Shown: positions 7,325 to 17,587 of the stretch, in pieces
Layout of the letters: the number at the start of each line of letters is the position of its first letter
How positions within the stretch are numbered: the stretch's first letter is position 1
Origin: Spirosoma terrae
Lineage (GTDB): Bacteria; Bacteroidota; Bacteroidia; Cytophagales; Spirosomataceae
Direction of reading: 5' to 3'
NCBI RefSeq assembly: GCF_010435915.1
Contig: NZ_JAAFZH010000004.1
Span: forward strand, 62,001-126,000
DNA: 64,000 nt
Translations under genes and position numbers: made by a program
The notes under the pieces: model-generated
The model's database searches: none
What the model was told of the DNA's origin: nothing
The model's input: only the letters and a program-made list of their open reading frames with translations

Positions 7325-8467
7325 CTATTCCCCTTCTGTATTCTTAATTTTCATCAGCAGGGCATAAGCGTTCTTCACCACTAACTTAGTCTGTTCGGTG
7401 ATCCCTGCACCCGTTAGCTGCTGATATCCCTGGTTTGTTACGCCGGGTGTGATGTCGACCATTTTAAATACACCATTTCCCCTATCTATAAAAACATAGG
7501 ATTTGTTCCCCCAACGAACAACAGCATCTTCAGGGACAGTGAGGGCTATTTTGTTTTTAATAGCCACATCGCCATTCATGAACGTACCGATCGCCAGAAC
7601 AGGACTGTACTGCTTAAAGTGACATTGAACTTCAGCCATGCGATCCTGATTCAGATTTTTATTGATCAGTATGATTTCTGCGGGGTATTTTTTTCGTGAA
7701 TCGGCATTTGTGTAGGCCATCACCTGCTGACCAACCGACAATTCGTTCAGGTCCTTTTCAAATACATTCAGGATTAGGTGAATATCGTCCGGATCGATGA
7801 GTTCAAACAGCATGTCGGTGGGAGCGGTATATTTACCTACGTTGACATTCACTTTCGTTACGTATCCATTTATAGGCGACAGAATCGATACGCTCTTCGA
7901 TATATTCTCCGGTTTGAGCGTTGCCGGATTGATGCCGATTACCGACAATTTCTGAGCTAATGCACTCATCAGAATACGTTGCGTTTCCATATCCGCCCGC
8001 GCCTGTTGAAATACCTTATCGCTGCTGGCTTTGCTGGCGTTTAAATCGCGCTGACGACTAAATTCACTCTCGGCCAGCACAAACTGGGCTTTGGCCGTCA
8101 GGTAATCCTGCTGAAGCTGAATAAACTGCATATCTTCCAGTTCAGCCAACACCTGCCCCTTACGGACACCCATTCCCGGTAGCATTTTGGACGATTTCAG
8201 ATAGCCCCCCAGCGGAAAACTTACGCTAACCGTGTTTTGTGGAGGAATGGCTATTGTCCCCTGAAGAGTCAGCATTCCGCTGACCGCTGATCGTTTAGGA
8301 GTACCCGTTTCTATACCAACACTTTGTAGCTGGCTGGGCGAAAAAGCAACTTCATTGGTCGCTACCTTAATGTCTTCTTTTGGCGTTGCATCGGCCGAAT
8401 CACTCGTATGGGATTGACAAGCACCCAGAATGAGCAGACTAAGCCCGATGATTATATATCGTTTCAT
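7325..8467 (-). CDS. RND efflux periplasmic adaptor lipoprotein (CusB/CzcB-like, HlyD family)
   Basis: The 380-residue protein starts with a lipoprotein signal ending in the lipobox LGAC (Cys16 or so), so it should be anchored in the inner membrane facing the periplasm. Downstream are the barrel-sandwich/lipoyl-like half motif (SVSFPLGGYLKSSKMLPGMG-type segment, about 82-105), a long helical hairpin (LQQDYLTAKAQFVLAESEFSRQRDL...), the second lipoyl half (SPINGYVTKVNVNVGKYT) and beta-barrel domain. This is the membrane-fusion subunit linking the RND pump to the outer-membrane channel for heavy-metal export. It begins 4 bases after the stop of the CzcA-TolC fusion gene, clearly the same operon. 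No N-terminal methionine-rich copper site of the CusB kind is obvious, which fits a Zn/Co/Cd rather than Cu/Ag system. Confidence 0.9.
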   Translation of the reverse strand: MKRYIIIGLSLLILGACQSHTSDSADATPKEDIKVATNEVAFSPSQLQSVGIETGTPKRSAVSGMLTLQGTIAIPPQNTVSVSFPLGGYLKSSKMLPGMGVRKGQVLAELEDMQFIQLQQDYLTAKAQFVLAESEFSRQRDLNASKASSDKVFQQARADMETQRILMSALAQKLSVIGINPATLKPENISKSVSILSPINGYVTKVNVNVGKYTAPTDMLFELIDPDDIHLILNVFEKDLNELSVGQQVMAYTNADSRKKYPAEIILINKNLNQDRMAEVQCHFKQYSPVLAIGTFMNGDVAIKNKIALTVPEDAVVRWGNKSYVFIDRGNGVFKMVDITPGVTNQGYQQLTGAGITEQTKLVVKNAYALLMKIKNTEGE

Positions 8468-8471
8468 GATT

Positions 8472-11400
8472 TTACAGATTGTTCAACTTAAGTAATTGGA
8501 TAACAGCCTGGTTGTAATTACCCAGTACCGTAATGTATTCAGCTTTAATACCAATGGCCTGATTGACCAGAATAACGTATTGCAGATAATCGATTTCCCC
8601 ACCCTGAAATTGCTGGTCGGCAGTGGCAATGATTATGTCGGCATTACTGAGGCCCGTACCTTCGTAGTAAGCCAGGCTTTCCCGGTATTTCTGGGTAAGA
8701 AGCTGCGCGTTCGCCAACTCGGTTTCCAGCTGCAACTGAACGTAATTGGCCTGCTGCTGACTACGCTGCCAATCCAGTTTAGCAGCCTCGATACGAGCCG
8801 ACTGCGCCTTGAAAAACAATGGAACGCTAATACCAGCGCTGACGTAACCAAATCGGTTGTTACTACCGAACGTTTGCTCCTGGCCATTAACCAGCTGCGA
8901 CCCAACAAAACTCTGGTTATTATAACCAACCATGAAATCGGGAAGTAGTCGGGCCTTCTCCGTCTGCCACCGATACTGTGAAACCCGCTCTTGCTTTCTG
9001 GCTAAATCAATCGGGGATAGTTGTTCCCAAACAATACCGGTGTCCAGCCTAACCGGTAAATGCTCAATTTTGACACGATCCAGTTGAGGAACGTAGCGTT
9101 GATCACCTTGAACAAAAAAGTTAAATTGCTGCAGGGCAACTGCTATGTCTTTGCTAAGCATCGTCAGTTGGTTAGAAATCTGCTGACGTTGCGACTCGGC
9201 CGCTGTTTTCTCCAGCACATTGGCCGCTCCTTTTTTAAAGCGAAGCTCTGATTTGGATTCAAACAAGCGAAACAAGCTATCCGCGTAGGTCAGCAGTTTT
9301 TTACGCTCAACCAACACAGCATAATCAAAATAGATCTGCCGAACAGCCGCTCGTAGTTCCTGTTCGGTTAGTCGGCGCTGCGCCTGGGCTGCGGCATAAC
9401 TGGCTTCCAAAACCTTACGCTGGTTTCCATATACCGACGGGAAACTGAAACTCTGACTGATGCCGATTCGTGTATCGTTGCCTACACTGTTAATTTTCCC
9501 ATAATCGGCACTGATGCTGGTTTTGGCGATATCGAATGCCGTTGACTGTGATCGTTGCGCAGCTTCAACAGTCAGACTGGCAGTACGCATCTGACCGTTT
9601 CTGTCTACGGCCATCCGAATAGCATCGTCTAGTTTTATAGGTTTGAGTGGCGTTTGCGCATAACTAACTGACCCTGTCAACGCGAGCAACATCAACAACG
9701 TAGCAACCGGCTTCTTTCGCGTTTTCGGTTTCCCTTCCACCAACGAATACAGCGCAGGCAGCACAAACAACGTTAGTAACGTAGCAGAAATCAATCCACC
9801 GATAACGACGGTGGCCAATGGTCGCTGTACTTCAGCGCCAGCTCCGTTACTGAGGGCCATCGGTAAAAACCCCAGCGATGCCACGGCTGCTGTCATCAAA
9901 ACTGGTCGCAATCGGTTCTTTGTTCCGGTGAGAATGAGTTCGAACGGATCGGTGATCTGTCCTTCCCGCTTAAGCCGATTAAATTCCGAAATCAGAACAA
10001 TACCATTCAGCACCGCTACGCCAAATAACGCAATGAAGCCCACACCCGCCGAAATACTGAATGGCATACCACGTAACGCCAGCGCAAATACGCCCCCGAT
10101 TGCCGACAATGGAATGGCGGTGTAAATAAGCGCGCCCTCTTTAACCGACGAAAACGTGAAATAGAGCATACCGAAAATCAGCAGCAACGCCACCGGCACC
10201 GCAATACTTAACCGGGCTTTCGCCTGCTGCAAATTTTCAAAAGCTCCACCATACGTAATGGTATAGCCTGGCTCGAAGGTCATGGACGCATTTACCTTTT
10301 GCTGCAATTCTTCCACAATCGACTCTACGTCACGGCCGCGCACGTTAAAACCGACGATAATCCGTCGGCGAGTATTCTCGCGCTGAATCTGATTAGGTCC
10401 TTCAACCTCACGAATCGTAGCGACCTGATACAGCGGAATCTGGATACCGCTTGGCGTAGAAATGGGTAAGTTCTGTACGTCTGTTATACTTCGACGTCCC
10501 TCATCACCAACCCTGACAACCAGATCGAACCGTTTTTCTCCCTCGTAGATTTTTCCGGCAGCCGCTCCCGCAAACGCAGCATTGATTGTCCGGTTTATGT
10601 CGTCGATAGCCAACCCATATTTCGCGATTTCCCGTCGATTAAACTCGATAACAATCTGCGGCATTCCGGTTACCTTTTCTACGTACCAGTCGGCCGTTCC
10701 TTTCACGGTTTTGCTGATGGCCCCCAGTTTATCGGCATAGGCCGCCAATTTATTCAGATCTTCGCCGAAGATTTTGCACACGACATCCTGTTTCGCTCCC
10801 GTCATCAACTCATTAAAGCGCATCTGCACCGGATATTGAAAACCCGTTGTGACGCCCGGCATAACCTGCTGCACGGTGGCAGCCATCTTGGTGGCCAGTT
10901 CCGGAAACGAGCTGGCACTAGTCCAGTCAGCTTTATCTTTCAGGACAATGATCATATCGCCACCTTCTATGGGCATCGGATCGGTCGGAATTTCGGCGCT
11001 ACCGATTCGGGCTACAATCTTCTCTACCTCAGGATAGGCAGATTTCAAACGTTGCGAAATCCGGTTGATGGCATCGATGGTCGTACTCAGATTGGTTCCC
11101 ACCAATAACCGCGTCTCTGTCGCGAAATCGCCTTCTTCCAACTGCGGGATAAACTCTCCCCCCATCCAGGTAAACAGCACGACGGCTATCCCCAGAAGCC
11201 CAAAAGCCAGCCCTACCAGTAGCTTGCGGATACGTAACGCCCGTATCAGTAATCGCTGGTAGCCGTTGTCAATAACGGCCATCATCCGGTCCGACAAGGT
11301 AGGTTTGTGACTGATTGTCTTGCTGATCAACAGGGAGCTAATCATCGGTACGTAGGTCAGCGACAGGATAAAAGCCCCTGTAATGGCAAAAGCAACTGTC

Positions 11401-12839
11401 TGGGCCATCGGCTTGAACATCTTCCCTTCAATACCCGACAACGACAGTATCGGCAGGTATACGATCAGGATTATAATCTGCCCGAAAACGGCCGCATTCA
11501 TCATCTGCGAAGCCGAGTTGGAGACTTCTTTATCCATCGCTTTCTGGGAGATCCGATCGGTAGTAGCATAGTGGTCTGATGAATGGAGATGATGCAGAAT
11601 AGCTTCAACGATAATAACGGCGCCATCGACAATCAGGCCGAAATCCAGCGCACCCAGGCTCATCAGATTCCCGCTGACGCCGAACGTATTCATCATCGTA
11701 ATAGCAAACAGCATCGACAGGGGAATAACCGAAGCCACAATCAGCCCCGCTCGCAAATTGCCCAGAAACAGGACCAGTATGAGCACCACAATCAGCGCGC
11801 CTTCCATCAGATTATGCTCCACAGTACCGATGGCATTATTGACCATTTTGGTCCGGTCCTGAAACGATTCGATTTCCAGCCCCTCGGGCAATGTTTTCTG
11901 GATGGCGGCAATGCGCTTCTTCACCTGCTGAATCACGTCCGACGAATTCCCGCCTTTGAGCATCATGACGATCCCACCTGCCAGTTCTCCCTGTCCGGCC
12001 ATGGTTAAAGCACCGTAACGAATGGCCGACCCGGTTCTCACATCAGCAACATGGCTAATTAATACAGGCGTACCACTGCTATTGTTTTTGACAACAATCT
12101 GACCGATATCCTCTTCCGTTTTAGCCAGACCAATACTTCGAATGTAGAGAACCGACGGCCCCTTCTCAATGTAGGCACCGCCCGTATTCTGATTATTGCG
12201 GTTTAAAGCCGTAAAGACATCGCTGATAGTCAGGTTCAGGGATTTTAACCGCGCTGGATTAACCGCCACTTCATATTGTTTCAACTCGCCACCAAACGTA
12301 GCAACATCCGCCACACCGGGCGTACCCAGCAACTGCCGACGTATGATCCAATCCTGAACCGTGCGTAGATCGGCCAGAGAGTAACGTCTTTCAAAGCCTT
12401 TTTTAGGCTTTACTACGTACTGGTAAATTTCTCCCAGTCCGGTTGTAACCGGAGCCAGTTCGGGTTTACCAGCATTTTCGTTCATGTCAACCTGCGACAA
12501 TCGCTCTGTCACCTGCTGACGGGCCCAATATACGTCGGCATCGTCGGTAAATACGATGGTAATCAGCGACAGGCCAAATCGGGATATACTGCGACTTTCT
12601 TTAATGCCAGGAATATTGCTAATCGCCTGTTCGATCGGGAACGTAATAAGCCGTTCTACGTCCTCCGCCCCCAGTGAGGGAGCCGTTGTTATAACCTGAA
12701 CCTGATTATTGGTAATATCAGGAACGGCATCAATGGGCAATTGGGTCACTTCATAGGCTCCGTAGGTAATCCAGACGAGCATGAATAGACCAATGACCAG
12801 TTTGTTCTTCACAGAGAACTGGATAATTGTATGTAGCAT
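8472..12839 (-). CDS. CzcA-type heavy-metal RND pump fused to a TolC-like outer-membrane channel
   Basis: From ATG at 12839 (MLHTIIQFSVKNKLVIGLF) the product has 1,455 residues. About the first 1,040 are an HME-type RND proton antiporter: N-terminal helix, porter region, and the fourth-helix signature DFGLIVDGAVIIVEA, which matches the Zn/Co/Cd (CzcA, HME1) pattern rather than the CusA pattern. Near residue 1,040 a lysine/arginine stretch (KPKTRKK) is followed by a hydrophobic segment ending SYAQ, which looks exactly like a signal peptide. The remaining roughly 395 residues form a TolC/CusC-family outer-membrane factor (DDAIRMAVDRNGQ, repeats of long coiled-coil helices). The frame is continuous through the junction. 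An earlier start at 12917 would add 26 residues not typical of the family. Fusions of this kind are seen in Bacteroidetes. Confidence 0.9.
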   Translation of the reverse strand: MLHTIIQFSVKNKLVIGLFMLVWITYGAYEVTQLPIDAVPDITNNQVQVITTAPSLGAEDVERLITFPIEQAISNIPGIKESRSISRFGLSLITIVFTDDADVYWARQQVTERLSQVDMNENAGKPELAPVTTGLGEIYQYVVKPKKGFERRYSLADLRTVQDWIIRRQLLGTPGVADVATFGGELKQYEVAVNPARLKSLNLTISDVFTALNRNNQNTGGAYIEKGPSVLYIRSIGLAKTEEDIGQIVVKNNSSGTPVLISHVADVRTGSAIRYGALTMAGQGELAGGIVMMLKGGNSSDVIQQVKKRIAAIQKTLPEGLEIESFQDRTKMVNNAIGTVEHNLMEGALIVVLILVLFLGNLRAGLIVASVIPLSMLFAITMMNTFGVSGNLMSLGALDFGLIVDGAVIIVEAILHHLHSSDHYATTDRISQKAMDKEVSNSASQMMNAAVFGQIIILIVYLPILSLSGIEGKMFKPMAQTVAFAITGAFILSLTYVPMISSLLISKTISHKPTLSDRMMAVIDNGYQRLLIRALRIRKLLVGLAFGLLGIAVVLFTWMGGEFIPQLEEGDFATETRLLVGTNLSTTIDAINRISQRLKSAYPEVEKIVARIGSAEIPTDPMPIEGGDMIIVLKDKADWTSASSFPELATKMAATVQQVMPGVTTGFQYPVQMRFNELMTGAKQDVVCKIFGEDLNKLAAYADKLGAISKTVKGTADWYVEKVTGMPQIVIEFNRREIAKYGLAIDDINRTINAAFAGAAAGKIYEGEKRFDLVVRVGDEGRRSITDVQNLPISTPSGIQIPLYQVATIREVEGPNQIQRENTRRRIIVGFNVRGRDVESIVEELQQKVNASMTFEPGYTITYGGAFENLQQAKARLSIAVPVALLLIFGMLYFTFSSVKEGALIYTAIPLSAIGGVFALALRGMPFSISAGVGFIALFGVAVLNGIVLISEFNRLKREGQITDPFELILTGTKNRLRPVLMTAAVASLGFLPMALSNGAGAEVQRPLATVVIGGLISATLLTLFVLPALYSLVEGKPKTRKKPVATLLMLLALTGSVSYAQTPLKPIKLDDAIRMAVDRNGQMRTASLTVEAAQRSQSTAFDIAKTSISADYGKINSVGNDTRIGISQSFSFPSVYGNQRKVLEASYAAAQAQRRLTEQELRAAVRQIYFDYAVLVERKKLLTYADSLFRLFESKSELRFKKGAANVLEKTAAESQRQQISNQLTMLSKDIAVALQQFNFFVQGDQRYVPQLDRVKIEHLPVRLDTGIVWEQLSPIDLARKQERVSQYRWQTEKARLLPDFMVGYNNQSFVGSQLVNGQEQTFGSNNRFGYVSAGISVPLFFKAQSARIEAAKLDWQRSQQQANYVQLQLETELANAQLLTQKYRESLAYYEGTGLSNADIIIATADQQFQGGEIDYLQYVILVNQAIGIKAEYITVLGNYNQAVIQLLKLNNL

Positions 12840-12932
12840 GATAAGAATAACTCGTTGAGAATAAATAGCTCGTAGGCCGAACACGCGCCCACAGGCACCT
12901 ATTCGGTCATAAGCCAATACGATCGGGACGAA

Positions 12933-13331
12933 TTATCCTCGTTGCGGAGGCTGGAATAGAAAGGAGATAGTCTGGTACGAATACAGGTTCTCGTAGGCGA
13001 AATTCACCTGTGGCCACGGAATCAGTTCTTCCAGCATGGACGGTATGTGCCTGGGCTGGGGCTGAGTCAGAGTAAAAATAAATCCAGTCGACAGATGATT
13101 GTAGAGCGGGATTTTCACCCCTTCGTGGGGCTGCTTAGCATGCCTGGAGGATGCATTGTAATGCATATCCAGAAACTGCCAGAAGGTGAAATCAGCACTG
13201 GCTGTCAGCTTGTGCGTCTGATAATGGGCCAGTAAATACGGCAGCTTGAACACTTCTTCCACGTCAGTCTGAGGAAACAGACTGCCTACGAACAGGAGAA
13301 TACCCAAAAACAGGGACGTGGCAGATTTCAT
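12933..13331 (-). CDS. Small exported protein of the metal-efflux operon, unknown family
   Basis: A 132-residue protein with a signal peptide (MKSATSLFLGILLFVGSLFP, cleavage near the Q at 21). The mature part is rich in aromatic and histidine residues: LPYLLAHYQTHKLTA, FWQFLDMHYNASSRHAKQPH, and a C-terminal SFLFQPPQRG. It lies 93 bp upstream of the CzcA-TolC gene on the same strand, so it is probably the first gene of the operon. The histidines (HYQTHK, DMHY, SSRH, QPH) could bind metal in the periplasm, but that is inference; no catalytic motif is seen. I recall similar small proteins beside RND metal pumps in other Bacteroidetes, but I cannot name the family. Confidence 0.75.
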   Translation of the reverse strand: MKSATSLFLGILLFVGSLFPQTDVEEVFKLPYLLAHYQTHKLTASADFTFWQFLDMHYNASSRHAKQPHEGVKIPLYNHLSTGFIFTLTQPQPRHIPSMLEELIPWPQVNFAYENLYSYQTISFLFQPPQRG

Positions 13332-13436
13332 GGGGCAAAGATAGATATCAACCGCCAGCCAACCAACCTGATTCGCTTTTTATAGGTCGCCGTGTCAGCA
13401 TGGACCGGCATGACCAATTAACTATCTAACTGGTAA

Positions 13437-14942
13437 TCATTTAATTGATGCTCGCTTGTACAAGCGAAACTGATTTAATGTAACCGAGATTGGGGAGTAC
13501 CCGATTGACAACAAACTATCAGCCTGACCTTTTGGGGCCGCCATCGCTAACATGGCATACGGAGGCAGGCTCTTAAACGTTGCCATATCAATTTGATAAT
13601 ACCGTTGTAAATAAGGATGCAGCGGAAATTGAATCATTAAATCGGGGAAAACGCCCAGCAGGCTTTGACGAGGTACCGTACGGCCGATTGTATGGATATC
13701 GGTTAACAGTACCCGATGGTCCTCAACGAAATCGCCCACCCTGTTATTAGCATTGACCAGCGTAATCGCCCATAATAAAAACCCACCTGTTAGCATGGAT
13801 CCCCTATAAAATGGCCAATGCGCAAACTGACGAACAATCGGCAGCAAAGCATAAAAGAGCCAGTTAGCCAGGCCCAGCGCCAGATAAGGCAAAGCGGGCA
13901 GCAAATAATGAGCATACTGCTTTTTGCTGATCAGCATAGGACACACAACACTTAGCCCCACACATACCCAAAACACCCCTACTCGTATCGACGATCCCTC
14001 CTTTGCCGGATATAGCTTCAATAAACGTCCTACTCCATAAACACCCAGCAATACAACCGTAATCAATAGTATGTCTCTGATTAAAAATTCTATCAGTACA
14101 AATCGCCCCGTCAACTCTCGCTTGTTGGTTACTGATGCCCAAATCTGCTGCTGTATGTACATGGATAGATTGTGCTGGGCCGGTTCGTATAATAGAAGCA
14201 AAATGAACAACAGGCTAAAACCCACTCCTAATCCCAAAACCCAAACAACATTCCGCCGGAACAATCGAAATGAAGAAAAGAGAACCCCATACAAAACAGG
14301 AAAACCGAGGACATGTAAACTGACCGGGCCTTTCGTTAAAAAAGCCGCCATTATCGACAGTACAGCGCCCGTCCCCAGCAGCCAGCTACGGCCCGAATAC
14401 GGTTGCTGCATACCACGTAGCACCAGCAAAATAGCGAGCAGACAGAACAAAGAAAGGGTACTATCGAGCAAATTTTGCAGACTAGCCCAATGAACGATTG
14501 AAAACGAATACCATATCATTACTGGTGCCCAGGCATACGAACGTAGTGGTGAATTTTCGGGCAGAGACAGCTTCCAGAGTTGGGCAATCAGCAAAATGGT
14601 AAGCAGTAGGACCGTTATAGAATAAATTTTTTCTGTCCAGAGTGTGTCGCCAAACCAGCGAAAAAAATAGGACTGAATGCCAAACATAAGTGGCGGGTGC
14701 TCATAAAAAGCCCTCACTTCCGGATTGTAGGGCAACCAATAGGATGTCGAATAAAAGGGTCTCCAGAAAGTCCCCTGCCCAGCAGCCATATTGCGGGATA
14801 TAGCTGCGTAACACAAGCCATCGCCTAGCAAGCCCTCCGTAACCAGGTAGTTGACCGACAATAAACCAATAAAGCCGCTACAAACTAGCCAACCCGATAA
14901 ACTTATACCAGTTGTAAGCGTAATCGATTTCAGTTTTAACAT
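13437..14942 (-). CDS. GT39/ArnT-type integral membrane glycosyltransferase
   Basis: A 501-residue protein with around 10-12 membrane helices. The first periplasmic loop after helix 1 reads GLLGDGLCYAAISRNMAAGQ and is followed by YEHPPLMFGIQSYFFRWFG; an acidic residue in the first loop (here the D of GDG) and the H/E-P-P motif are the hallmark of the dolichyl-phosphate-mannose-type GT-C glycosyltransferases (ArnT, PMT, GT39/GT83). These use a polyprenyl-phosphate sugar as donor outside the inner membrane. The C-terminal periplasmic part is short. It stands 179 bp downstream of the outer-membrane barrel gene and may have its own promoter in that AT-rich gap. A possible donor-making partner is the DPM1-like enzyme at the window start, but they are 12 kb apart. 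Acceptor unknown. Confidence 0.8.
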   Translation of the reverse strand: MLKLKSITLTTGISLSGWLVCSGFIGLLSVNYLVTEGLLGDGLCYAAISRNMAAGQGTFWRPFYSTSYWLPYNPEVRAFYEHPPLMFGIQSYFFRWFGDTLWTEKIYSITVLLLTILLIAQLWKLSLPENSPLRSYAWAPVMIWYSFSIVHWASLQNLLDSTLSLFCLLAILLVLRGMQQPYSGRSWLLGTGAVLSIMAAFLTKGPVSLHVLGFPVLYGVLFSSFRLFRRNVVWVLGLGVGFSLLFILLLLYEPAQHNLSMYIQQQIWASVTNKRELTGRFVLIEFLIRDILLITVVLLGVYGVGRLLKLYPAKEGSSIRVGVFWVCVGLSVVCPMLISKKQYAHYLLPALPYLALGLANWLFYALLPIVRQFAHWPFYRGSMLTGGFLLWAITLVNANNRVGDFVEDHRVLLTDIHTIGRTVPRQSLLGVFPDLMIQFPLHPYLQRYYQIDMATFKSLPPYAMLAMAAPKGQADSLLSIGYSPISVTLNQFRLYKRASIK

Positions 14943-15121
14943 TATGCAGAAAGTATGGATAGCTCCTAAAATTATCCAACATCTATATATATCTGACTAT
15001 CAATCAATTTAATTTCACAACTATTCTTTTAAAGGTACCAGTACTTACTTTGCTGAAACGAACAAAACCGATTCACCTGGTTAATCCAGTTCATTTTATC
15101 CGGGCTACAAACGGTTACGAG

Positions 15122-17587
15122 TCAATTCATTCGCCCTTGCTCTTCTTCCGAAACCGTTTTGCGGTTGGTCGCTCCTTTTACGCTTTTATTCCCAACATTG
15201 TAGGTAAATGTCAACCGGGCAATCCGGGTCTCGCTGTAGGTGGCAAATCGGAAATTCATTTGCTGAAAATCAACGGCCCCTCTGAATCGCTGTGTCTGCA
15301 ACAGATCGCTCCAGTTGAATCGCAACACAGCTTTTTTCTGCCATAGGGTTTGCTGGAGACCAATGCTTACCTGGCCAAAGGCCTGCATCTTGTTCTGGCT
15401 GTAGACGTAGGGCGAATTGTACGTAGCGATTAATTCGCCCGTTAGTCCGCGACCTAGTAGAAAGCTATGCGTGGTTGACAGGTTCGTCGTAAACCAGGTG
15501 TAGTTCAGCGGTGAGCCCGCCAGCTCGGCCTGATAAGCGTTATATAAGACACTGCCCGTGTTGCGGGACGACCACCAGGATGCAAATCGGTACGGAATAC
15601 TTCCCGTTACGTTAATGCTCATCTGCTCGGCCAGATTGGCAAATGTGATCCGCGTTGCCCCGGTCAGATCGTTCTGCTCGTTTATATCGACAATAACATC
15701 GGTTATTCGATTAAAACCGGCACTGATTGTTGTTTCCTGCTTATAGCTGTAAGCAACCTGAAACGCATCGGTATACTGTGGTTTCAGATAGGGATTCCCC
15801 TGTTGATAGGCATACGGGCTAAAAATTCGAATGAATGGATTCAGGTATTGATAATCCGGCCGGTCAATTCGTCGGCCAAATGAATACTGAAACTGATGGT
15901 TCTCGCCTAGGTTTCGGGTTAACGTAACACTCGGGAACAGATTGATATACGAGCGCTCCACCACAGCGTTAGCCGTAACGGACTCGGCTTCATTTTGCGT
16001 CTGCTCCGCCCGCAAGCCCACCTGCAACGTCCAGTCACCCCAGGTACGACGAGCCGTAAAATAACCGGCAATAATACGTTCGCGATACGTAAACTGATTG
16101 CTTCGGGACGTATCGACCAGCCAGGGAGCGGTTTGACCTGCTTCGGCCGATTGAGTCTCGACGAGCAAATCATTTCCCAACGTAACGTAGCTACCTTTTA
16201 GCCCCATCTCCAACGTAGTACGTTTATCGAAGGGATAGCTATAATCGAGTTTGGCAGCCCGAATCAGCGCGTTAGATGTCGTGTTTAGCCGCTGATATGC
16301 ACGCGGGCCAATTTCTTCTTCTCTGGTATTCAGATACCGGGTTTCAAACTGCTCCGATGGCCGAAATGATGCATCCGAATAGTCGATATCCACCAGCAAT
16401 TCGTGTTCTTTCCCTCCCCGACGCGTTGAATCAAACACGTGTCGATAGTTACCATTAACGGCTAACCGGCTAATTGTTCGACGATTAGTATTCTGCGTTC
16501 GTTCCGACAACGTTAATACGTCGGATTGATACGTATCACTATCGGTTCCTCCCTGCGATTTTTGCCCCGTGCTCATTCCATTAACAAGAACGCTGAACGT
16601 ATTACGTTTATCCGGCGCAAAATCAACTCCCAACCGATACGTATGCCCCGTATTCTGAATTGGTCGGTAGCTAGTCTGACGAATCAACGTTGGTACGCCA
16701 TTGGGCGACAAGCGTCGGTCGATGTTGGCTACGGACCAGTAATCACGTTTATCGAAGGCGTAGTTGCCGAACAAAGCCCATTTCCCACGGCGCGCATTCA
16801 GCAACGCCGAGGCATTGTATTTAGGGAAACGCCCCTGCCCTACGCCAAGTGTTACGTTCCCACTCAAAGCCTGATCCGATCGGTTTCGCTTCAGTCGGAT
16901 ATTGATAATTCCAGCCGTACCAGCGGCATCGTAGCGCGATGATGGATTACTAATCAGTTCAATGGTTTCGACTGAATTGCTGGGCGTATTCCGTAGCAGT
17001 TCCATAACCTGGCCGACTGACAGATAACTTGGCTTGCCATCGATCATGACCAGTACGTTCTCCCGACCTTTTAGACTAATTCGTTCAGCTTGTAGATCGA
17101 CAACAACACCCGGTGCCTTTTCCAGAATCTCCAGCACAGTACCTCCGCTGGCTACCAAACTATTTTCTACGTTTAGTATCGTTTTATCGATCTGTTGCTC
17201 AATGAATGGTTTCTGGGCTTTGATAGTCACATGAGCCAACTGCTGCGCTAACTCCTGAAGTGCGAACAGCGGTACCTGATACGTTTGCTTGCCCGCATTC
17301 AACTCGAAAGATTCTGAATAGACACGTTGAAAACCAAGTCCATTTGCCGAGACACGGTACGTGCCGACTCCTACTGACGCAAATTCGTAGCGGCCAAGCT
17401 GATCCGTAACCGCTCCTTTAACCAGACTCGAATCGGCCGCTTTCAGCAGGAATACGTTCACAAACTCCATCGGTTTACCGTCAGCGGTATGCACAACGCC
17501 CGTTATCGTAGCGGTCTTCGATTGTTGAGCACGTAACGGCCACGCTACCAGAAAAACGGAAATCAATAAAAGCCATTTAGGAGTCAT
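15122..17587 (-). CDS. Outer-membrane beta-barrel family protein (TonB-receptor-like)
   Basis: An 821-residue protein with a signal peptide (cleaved near WPLRAQQ), a carboxypeptidase-regulatory-like domain (ATITGVVHTADGKPMEFVNVFL to VSANGLGFQRVY, about 26-110), a plug-like domain (EKAPGVVVDLQAERISLKGRE, MIDGKPSYLS, about 150-230), and a long C-terminal barrel rich in alternating aromatic strands (FSYGRRIDRPDYQYLNPF near 600). This arrangement is the OMP_b-brl_3 branch of TonB-dependent-receptor relatives, common in Bacteroidetes and often without a paired SusD. It may import or bind an unknown ligand. It stands alone: the AddB-like gene upstream is functionally unrelated and no ligand-specific gene is adjacent. 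No C-terminal sorting signal is seen. Confidence 0.85.
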   Translation of the reverse strand: MTPKWLLLISVFLVAWPLRAQQSKTATITGVVHTADGKPMEFVNVFLLKAADSSLVKGAVTDQLGRYEFASVGVGTYRVSANGLGFQRVYSESFELNAGKQTYQVPLFALQELAQQLAHVTIKAQKPFIEQQIDKTILNVENSLVASGGTVLEILEKAPGVVVDLQAERISLKGRENVLVMIDGKPSYLSVGQVMELLRNTPSNSVETIELISNPSSRYDAAGTAGIINIRLKRNRSDQALSGNVTLGVGQGRFPKYNASALLNARRGKWALFGNYAFDKRDYWSVANIDRRLSPNGVPTLIRQTSYRPIQNTGHTYRLGVDFAPDKRNTFSVLVNGMSTGQKSQGGTDSDTYQSDVLTLSERTQNTNRRTISRLAVNGNYRHVFDSTRRGGKEHELLVDIDYSDASFRPSEQFETRYLNTREEEIGPRAYQRLNTTSNALIRAAKLDYSYPFDKRTTLEMGLKGSYVTLGNDLLVETQSAEAGQTAPWLVDTSRSNQFTYRERIIAGYFTARRTWGDWTLQVGLRAEQTQNEAESVTANAVVERSYINLFPSVTLTRNLGENHQFQYSFGRRIDRPDYQYLNPFIRIFSPYAYQQGNPYLKPQYTDAFQVAYSYKQETTISAGFNRITDVIVDINEQNDLTGATRITFANLAEQMSINVTGSIPYRFASWWSSRNTGSVLYNAYQAELAGSPLNYTWFTTNLSTTHSFLLGRGLTGELIATYNSPYVYSQNKMQAFGQVSIGLQQTLWQKKAVLRFNWSDLLQTQRFRGAVDFQQMNFRFATYSETRIARLTFTYNVGNKSVKGATNRKTVSEEEQGRMN

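Noticed and set aside
12840..12917. Earlier start for the CzcA-TolC protein
   Set aside because: The extra 26 residues are not typical of RND pumps, and MLHTIIQFSV is the usual first segment.
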